Origin: CAZEER01 sp964586315
GTDB lineage: Bacteria > Fidelibacterota > Marinisomatia > Marinisomatales > UBA1611
NCBI GenBank assembly: GCA_964586315.1
Contig: CAZPHE010000069.1
Location: forward strand, 1-11,887
Direction: 5' to 3'
Length of the DNA: 11,887 nucleotides
Of the stretch, positions 1 to 9,000 are shown piece by piece (within the stretch, counting starts at the first letter, position 1; every line of letters starts with the position of its first letter). Both the position numbers and the translations under genes were made by a program. The notes beneath the pieces were generated by a model that saw only the letters and a list, made by a program, of their open reading frames with translations, did no database searches and had not been told where the DNA came from.

Positions 1-55
1 CGATCTGGGAGAACCAGACGATCAACCGAAATATGACATCCTACAACATCTACCG
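1..55 (+). repeat. 55-bp exact repeat, copy 1 (second copy 3664-3718)
   Basis: Bases 1-55 are identical to 3664-3718, including third codon positions, and encode the Fn3 strand leading to the YNIYR motif. Identity may extend left of the window. The sequences diverge at base 56, where the protein changes from RDG to RNG. Perfect identity over synonymous sites next to diverged flanks indicates recent duplication or gene conversion. Confidence 0.95.
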
Positions 56-3000
56 TGATGGCTCATTCTATGACTACCAGACTCCGGATATTACGACATA
101 CATGGACCTGGATCTCGCAGAAGGTCAATACGATTACCACGTCACGTCTCAGTATGCTGATGGTACCGAGACCGACCCATCCAATGAAGTTGAGGTCATG
201 ATTGGTGCGGTAGATGGCTGCCAGACCAATGAGTTCTTAGTTACAGTTGATGAAGGTATATATCAGTCAGAAGTATTGTGGGAGATATATAGTGGTGATG
301 ACCTGATTTTGTCAGGCGGATGTCCAATTGTTATAGAAGATGATGTGATCGCCTGTCTGGAAGACGGGTCCTATATACTGTATATGTACGACTCCTATGG
401 CGACGGATGGAATGGAAATTATTTAAGACTATGGACAGCCACAGACTTCAATGGTGACGGTAATCTAGAGTATAATCAATTTTTCGCTACCACCCTTGAG
501 AGCGGCTATGAAGGCGAGGTGTCATTTACTGTCGGTGAAAGCTCTCAGGTTCTGGGCTGTATGGATCCAGATGCGCTGAACTATAACCCAGATGCAACTA
601 TTGATGATGGCTCCTGTCTCTACGCAGGAGAAGAGTGTGCAACCGCTCTTGATTTTACGTATCAGGGTGGGACCACCGATGGTATGTTTCCAGTGGAAGG
701 TGCTACACTTGAAGCCTATGATGCTGTCTGGTATCAGTTTACATTGTTACAGGACTGGGAAAATCTTTCGGTCTCTCTCATTGGATCAGACTACGATACC
801 CAGCTTGAACTATGGGGAAGTTGCAGCGATGCTAATTATATTGCCCAAAATGATGATTATGATGGTTTGCAATCGCAGATAAACATAGAAGGTGCAGCTG
901 CAGGTCTGTACTATGTAAAAGTCTATGGCTTTGATACAGACTTTGGTAATTATGTGCTTACTGTGAATGCCTCTGGAGAACCTACCTATCCCACGAACCT
1001 CAATCTTGTAGCTGGGATATCTGAGGTTTACCTCAGCTGGCAACCTCTCAATCCGGCTTCCATGGTCAGGGCCCCAGCCTTTGATGGTACAGTTGAAGAA
1101 CATATTGAAGCCCGATATGCGAAGAAACTGGGTGCTCCTGAAGATGCCTATCAGGGCAGGAGCAGGGATGACCTGATGGAAGAGATTGCGAGACATGATT
1201 TTCCACAGACTAGGAACACGGACGTTATTATTACTCTCTTTGACTCCTACGGCGATGGTCACTACGGTGGTGACTGTGATGGATGTGCATACCTTTTGGA
1301 TTCTGAAGGGAATATACTTGAGACCCTTGATGGTGGCTGGACTGGTAATGAGAATGCGTACGGTCCCTTTACACTTGATGATGGTGTGTACACCATTTAC
1401 TGGGACGAGTCAGCGTCCTGGCTCTCTGAGCAGAGCATGGAAGCGACCAACGCCGATGACGCGTCTATCGTGTATGGCTATGGTAACGCTCCTGAGGCCA
1501 CTTTTGCTATTGGTGAAGTGAGTGAGTCTAAGGCAGACCTTACCGTTACGGCTATGACCTTTGACAACTGGACCGGTTTAGCTACGGTCACCGTGGCAAA
1601 CATCGGTGAAGTAGCTGCATCCAGTTTCTATACTCTTATTTTTACTGATATGCCTGACACAACCAGTTTAACTCCAGAAGGCTATGTGAATTATGAGTGG
1701 GTAGGAGACGCATCTGAGGCTATCTGCGCCGGCTGCGATACAACATTTGTAGTTGATGACTATTCTTGGACTCTGTCCGCAAGTCTAGGCGGCTATGATG
1801 ACCAGACCTATACCATATATGCCTGGGTAGATGCCTGGGGAGATTATGTGATTGAGCCTCGTGGAAACTATAATAACCTCTTTACCGCAGAATATGAAAA
1901 CACCAGTCCTCTTACAGATGTATCCTGGAATGTCTGGCGTGGTGAAGCGGACGTTTGGACCCTCACCCAGAACGTAACATCTTCGGACTGGACCCCTGGT
2001 GACAGTATCTTTTATGTAGACAATGATGTCACAGCAGATATTGAGTATTGCTATGCGATTTCTCAGGTAGATGGTGATGTAGAGTCACCAGCCTCACCGA
2101 GTGAGTGTGTGACACCTCTGTCGTATCCTGACCTTCCTCTACCAACGGATCTTTCGCTTACATCGACTGGTTTTGATGTGAACTTAAGCTGGACATCACC
2201 TCTACCGTATGAAGGTGCGCCGCCGATTTTCTTAGGTGAGCCGTCCTCTTTACGTCAGGGTGGTGATGCAATAAGTGGGGCAGTCGTGATTACAGAACTG
2301 GGGCAATTGAGTGGAACAACCATAGGGTATACCGATGACTACGATGAAGTGTGTCCCATGGAAGGAACATCCCCGGATGTGGTCTACAGCTTTACACCGG
2401 CAACGAGTATATCTGTGAATATATCAACCTGTTACTCAGACTTTGATACAAAGCTCTACGTCTATGAAAATTATGCTGGCAATTTGGCACAAACTGTATA
2501 TGGTGGTAGTGCGTGTAATGATGATTATTTTTATAATGATGAACAGGGGGACTGCACAGAATGGACATCGTATTTAGAAGGTGTGTCACTGATGGCAGGC
2601 AACACATACTATCTTGTTGTAGATGGTTGGAGCTACTCTGAAGGAAACTACGTCCTCGAAATTGAAGAACAGAATCCTCTGCTTGGTTATACCATCTGGA
2701 GTGTTGACGGTAATGACTACAGTGTCTTAGGCCAGGCGGATCCAAATGATACTGAATGGAGCACGGTTCTTTTTAACACAGAACCTTTTGATATAAGTCT
2801 GGCTATGACAGCGACTTATATTATCCCTGGTATTCCATATTTTCTGGAGTCTGATGTTGTAGGTCCTGTCACAGAAACAGTCTCTATAGAAGACGAAGAT
2901 AATCCTAGAAATTTGACCGCAATGGTGGATGCTGATGATGTTCATTTGATGTGGGATCCTCCGTTTGACGCGACCAACATAGAACTGGCCTATGATGATG

Positions 3001-6000
3001 GTGTAGTTGCCAATGCCTGGTATTATGGTGGTGCAGTAGCGGTTCGTTTCAGAGTGAATGGAACCTATGCTATTCACGGTCTTGCCAACTCTGTATGGAC
3101 CGGTGGCTGGCCAGATGCTTATCTGGGTGAGACACCATTCACACTGAGTGTACTGGCAGTAGATGCAGCAACAGATCTCCCTGGTGACACGTTGTATCAG
3201 GAAGATGTATTGGTGGATGCTGATCCGACTTCAGAGACCTATGGTTGGGCGATGACATCGACCCTGGCAGAGAGTCCTGTGACCGTAACAGGTGATGTAT
3301 TTATCATGTACAGTGACTTTGGATATGATTTTGAGAACGATATTGCTGGTCCTGATATGGATATGATGAACTGTGATGGTGGTCTTGATTTTCCAGGGAA
3401 CAGATATAACTGGAATGTATCAGTAGAAAATGAGTGGAGCCTTGATGTCAATTATGATGAATTTTCTGGTTGTGGTGACTGGATTCTGCACATGAATGCT
3501 GACTTCACGGTTGGTGATGGTGCATCTTTTGGTAACGATGGTGTCTGGGTAGACGCAATGGGTCAGCCCAGTATATCGGATCTTCCTCCAGTCTTTGCTG
3601 ATATGGAAGCAGCGAGCACGAAAGAGATGCCAATGGAGCTTGTAAATCCTCCGGTATCAGGTCCGATCTGGGAGAACCAGACGATCAACCGAAATATGAC
3701 ATCCTACAACATCTACCGCAATGGTGATTTAGAACATGAACAGGACCCGAACATCACAGACTATATTGACCTAAATGTCGAAAGTGGTGACTACGGATAT
3801 TATGTGACGGCGGAATACTCAGATGGTCATGAATCGGATCCGTCGAATCAGGTTGATGTATTTATTGATGCCTGTGTCGCCAGTGAGTTTATTGTGACAG
3901 TCGATGGTGGATATTTTCCGGATGAAGTCACCTGGTATTTATATGATACTGATGACGGTACGGAGATACTGTCTGGTGGGTGCCCGATCTATGTAGAAGA
4001 CGCACTCAATGTGTGTCTGGATGACGGAACCTATAGCCTCTATATGTATGACTCCTATGGCGATGGTTGGAACGGTAATATTCTTACTCTCTGGATTTAT
4101 GATGGCAGTGATTATACCGAGGCCTATTCATTTACCCTTGAAAGCGGTTCATCCGGTATGGAGAATTTCAATGTGGGCGAGAGCTCACAGGTTTTTGGCT
4201 GTACAGATCCAGAAGCCCTGAACTATAACCCGGACGCTAATACTGACGATGGATCTTGTGTATATGAGGGTGATACTTGTGATAACCCATTTCAATTTTC
4301 TACACTAGGTGGAACCTTGGATGGAAGTGTCTCAGTAGAAGGTGCTCTTACTGAGCCAGGTGATGAACACTGGTACCTAATAGGCATGAGTCAATCGATG
4401 GACAACCTTAGTATTTCACTAGCGGGATCAGATTTTGATACCCAGCTTGAAATTTGGGCAGGCTGTGATGAAGATGGATATCTTGCTTATAACGATGATT
4501 ATGATGGTCTCCAGTCACAGATAGATCTGGCTTTGTCTGAAATTGGTATTGATTGGATATACTGGATTAAGGTTTTCGGATATGGCGATGCTTTTGGTGA
4601 ATATGTTCTTACTGTCGATACCTGGAACAATAGCTATAGTGCCACAGATTTGACTGCATTAGGTGGTCTGAACCAGGTCTACCTGGAGTGGACACCTGGG
4701 CAGACATCATCAAGTCCGTCTACGGCTTTGGCAGGTGCCTCACCTTTTGAAGGCACGGTTGAAGAACATATTGAAGCCCGATATGCGAAGAAACAGGGCG
4801 CTCCTGAAGATGCCTATGAAGGTAGGAGCAGAGACGCACTCATGGAAGAGATTGCGAATCATCAAGGAAGCACCCAGACCAGAGACACAGAAGTTATTAT
4901 TACGCTCTATGACTCCTACGGTGATGGTCACTATGGTGGTGACTGCGATGGCTGTGTATATGTACTGGATGAAGACGGGAATGTCCTTGAGACTCTTGAA
5001 GGTGGCTGGTACGGTACTGAGAATGCGTACGGTCCTTTTACCTTTGGAGATGGTGTATATTATGTGTCCTGGAATCCAACTGCTTCCTGGCTCTCTGAGC
5101 AGAGCATGGAAGTAACCGATGCCAGTGACGCGTCTATCGTGTATGGATCTGGTGATGCTCCTGAGGCCTGTTTTACATTGGGCTCAGGCTATTCATGCTC
5201 GACAACACCAGACCTTATGGTTTCAGACATAACGATCAATAGCTGGACAGGCGTGGCGACGGCTACGGTGTCCAATATTGGTGGAGTAGATGCGGGTGGT
5301 TTCTACGCAATGGCCTTTAATGGTCTGCCCGATACAACCAACCTCTATCCATCGTATCTGACATATGGATGGGTCAATAGACTCGAAGCAGGTCAGACTA
5401 TAGAAGTTGCACTGGAATATGGTACCATCCCAGGTAGCCTGGGTGGGTACGATGACCAGACCTATACCATATACGCCTGGGCGGATGCCTGGGGCGATTA
5501 TGTGATTGAGCCAGGAGGAAACTATAACAATCTTGCCAGTACAGAATACAATAATACCAGTCCTCTTGAAAACACAGTGTGGTCGATTTATCGTGAAACT
5601 GCCGATGGACCCGCTCCAGGCGGAGACATCACAGGAGTAGAAGCAGGAGATGACTGGCTACCGGGAGATAGAATTTCCTACACGGACACTGATGTAACGA
5701 TAGGTGTTGAGATTTGTTATTTTGTTCATCAGATAGATAATGGCGATCAGACAGAAAGTACAAATACTGCATGTGCGACCCCTGTTGCGTTCCCATTGTT
5801 GGCTCCGGAAAATGGATCTATGATCACGGATCTCACGCCAACCTTCCACTGGGAAGAGCCCGAAGAAGATATGCAGACTATAGTCGGTGGCGGAACGGGT
5901 TTTGATCCTTCCATAACCGGTGGTCAGGGACAGACAACCAATACCAATACAACCCGATCTATTGTCAGCTACAGTGTTTACGTGAGCACAGATGAATCGT

Positions 6001-9000
6001 TTACGGGACACACACCAGAAGTCGTAATCACAAACAGTTACACTCCAGAGACAGACCTGTCCGAGGATGCGGTATATTATTGGAAGATTGCCGCACTGGG
6101 TGATGATGGTATAACAACGGAATCGTCTATATGGTCTTTCTGGACGAATAGTGTGAACAGCGCACCGGCTGAGTTTAGCCTGTTAGAACCTCAGGATGGG
6201 GCAGTGCTGGATATATTTAATCCGGAGCTGAGCTGGAACCCTACAACCGATGTTGATCTGAATGATGAAGTAAACTACATAGTGGAGCTTGGAACAGATA
6301 TTAATAATCTATCAGTTTTAGAAACGGTATCGGACACAGATTACGATCTCAGTGATCTCTCTGATAATACCACATACTACTGGCAGATAACCGCCATTGA
6401 CATTGATGGTGCAACGACTGAAAACACGGGCGGCTATCGTAGCTTTACCATTAACTCTATGAATGATAATCCCGGGGAATTTGACCTGCTATCACCGGAA
6501 CACAATTCCATGGTCACGGACCTCACACCCACATTTCACTGGGAAGAGCCTGAAGATCCCGATGATATAACGAGTATGGGAGGCGGAGACACGGCCCCTG
6601 GAAATGTATCTCGCTCTGGAATAGGCAGTAATGGGAACACCGGATCAAGCCGCTATATTGTTAGCTACAGTGTTTATGTCAGTATGGATGAGACATTTAC
6701 AGGTGTCACACCAGGTGTGGTCTCGACAACGACCTACACACAGGAAACAGACCTGCTTGAAGATGCTGTATACTACTGGAAGGTTGTTGCGGAAGATGAG
6801 AATGGAGGAAGAACAGAGTCAGAGATTTGGTCGTTCTGGACCAATAGTGAGAACAGTCATCCAAATGAGTTCAGTCTATTAGAGCCTATTGGTGGTGTGG
6901 TGCTGACAGTATTTAATCCAGAAATGGTCTGGTCATCCACGACCGATCCTGATCTGGATGATACTGAGCTAACCTACAGCCTGGAAATGGGAACCGATTT
7001 TAACAATCTGACTGTTGTATATACAGGACCGGACACTGTCTTTACTGCTAGTGACCTTTCTGAGAATACCACCTATTATTGGCAGGTCCATGCGACAGAT
7101 CCCAGCGGCGCATCTACACAAAATAGTGGAGGATATCAGAGTTTTAGAATAGATGTTGAGAATGATCTCCCTCTTGAGTTTGGGTTGGTTGCACCAGAAA
7201 ATACATCGATGGTCACGGACCTCACACCCACATTTCACTGGGAAGAGCCGGATGATCCGGATGATGAGCAGACAGTAAGTAGTGGAAATATAGGTTCTGC
7301 CTATTCTAGATCGGGTAGTCACTCAACCACAAACAATACCAGCAACTCACGTTCAATTGTCAGCTACAATGTTTATGTTAGTGAAGATGAGACATTTGCA
7401 GGTGTAGAGCCGGATGTTGTGGATACAAATACCTATACACCAGCAACAAATCTGGCTGAGAATGCGATGCACTACTGGAAAGTAGAGGCCGTGGATGATG
7501 ATGGTGGGGTAACGAGTTCTGAGACCTGGTCCTTCTGGACTAATAACGCGAACAGTACTCCTGCTGCCTTTTACCTGATCACACCTACCGAGGGTGAGGA
7601 AACAGGAATAAGACCTACATTTACCTGGACCGCTTCAAGCGATAATGATTTGTATGATGTTCTGGAGTATATATTTAGCTATGGTCTAGACCCCTACAGT
7701 CTGATGGAGGTAAGCACAGGTGATAATGTGACCTATACCCCCAATACGGATCTAACGGACAATACCGATTACGTCTGGCAGGTGACGGCAATGGATCAGG
7801 CTGGTGCGAGCTACACCACACCGCTTCAGGGCTTTAGAGTCAATAGCGGCAATGATGATCCAGCCGGGTTCTCTCTAATCAGTCCAGACAGTGGAGTAAT
7901 AATTCCAGATAGCGATGTTTTGCTGACCTGGGACATAGCCATAGATGAAGATGGTGACCCTCTAAGTTATGCGCTTTATTTTGGAGGTGACGCTGATGCG
8001 CTGGAGTCCATAGACACGCTCGAAGTTAACTACTATGAAGCGAATGACCTTACAGAGGGCAATTACTTCTGGAAGGTTACGGCCTTTGACGAGCTGGGCG
8101 GCAATACAACGACGGACACATGGTCATTTTTTGTTGAGCTGAATGATCCTCCAACTGCGTTTAGTATTACAGAGCCTGTGGACGGATCTGAATTAACTAC
8201 TCTGACGCCGTTTATGGACTGGTCATCTTCTTCTGATCCTGACCAATTAGATACTGTTCGGTATACACTCTATCTAGATACTCCTGATCCTGGTGTTGTT
8301 GCGATAGATGTAGATACAGTCAGTAGCTATCAGGTAGATGAGTCCCTTGATGATAATACGACATACTACTGGAAAGTTGTTGCCCATGACTTGAATGGTG
8401 GGTCAACAGAGAATACCGATGGCTATCACAGCTTTAGTATTAACACAGCCAATGACCTTCCAGGTGATTTTGCCTTACTGAGTCCTGACAGTGGTTCAAT
8501 GGTCACTGATTTGACCCCGACACTGCACTGGGAAATACCCACAGATCCAGATGAGAGAACCAATCGTTCTATCGTAGCCTACTATGTCTATCTGGATACA
8601 AATCTCACGAATACGGTTCCGGATACGGTCAGTACAAACAGTTACTCTCCTTCTGAGTTATTAGAAGATGCGATGTACTACTGGATGGTGGAAGCGGTGG
8701 ATGATGATGGTGGTGTGACAGGATCTGGCACGTGGTCATTCTGGACCAATAATGCAAACAGTGCACCCGCAGCATTTTCTCTTCTGACACCCGCATCAGG
8801 TGAAGAGACAGGTCTAATGCCTACTTTCAGTTGGAATATGTCCAGTGATGAGGATATGTATGATAACATCAGTTACACAATTTTCTATGGTTCGGACCCA
8901 ATGGAACTCACGGATGATGGGGTGGGTAGTGACCTCGTGTATACACTGGATGAAGATCTGATGGATAATACCGATTATTTCTGGCAGGTAAGTGCCATGG

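Larger units (their letters stand above)
1..2126 (+). repeat. Long in-frame repeat, copy 1
   Basis: This stretch encodes Fn3 second half, YDSYGDGWNG module, cysteine motif, PPC-like domain, Fn3 first half, charged helical segment, second YDSYGDG module, CARDB-like domain and Fn3 closing half. The same modules in the same order recur at 3664-5792, and the two copies differ in total length by only about one codon. The offset is 3663 bp (1221 codons). Identity is patchy: some stretches match base for base, others are clearly diverged in protein sequence. Confidence 0.92.

Noticed and set aside
33..35. ATG at 33 as the start of the giant gene
   Set aside because: The frame is open to the left edge, the residues before it match the interior of the second copy at 3664, and no ribosome binding site precedes it. 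It is an internal Met.
387..416. DSYGDGWNG as an EF-hand or dockerin calcium loop
   Set aside because: The Asp/Gly spacing is suggestive, but there are no flanking helices and the 12-residue loop pattern is not met; the segment is beta-rich.
5871..7352. CRISPR array or DNA-level tandem repeat
   Set aside because: The repeated segments are part of an open coding frame, have domain-length periods and vary mainly at synonymous sites; there is no short repeat with regular spacers.
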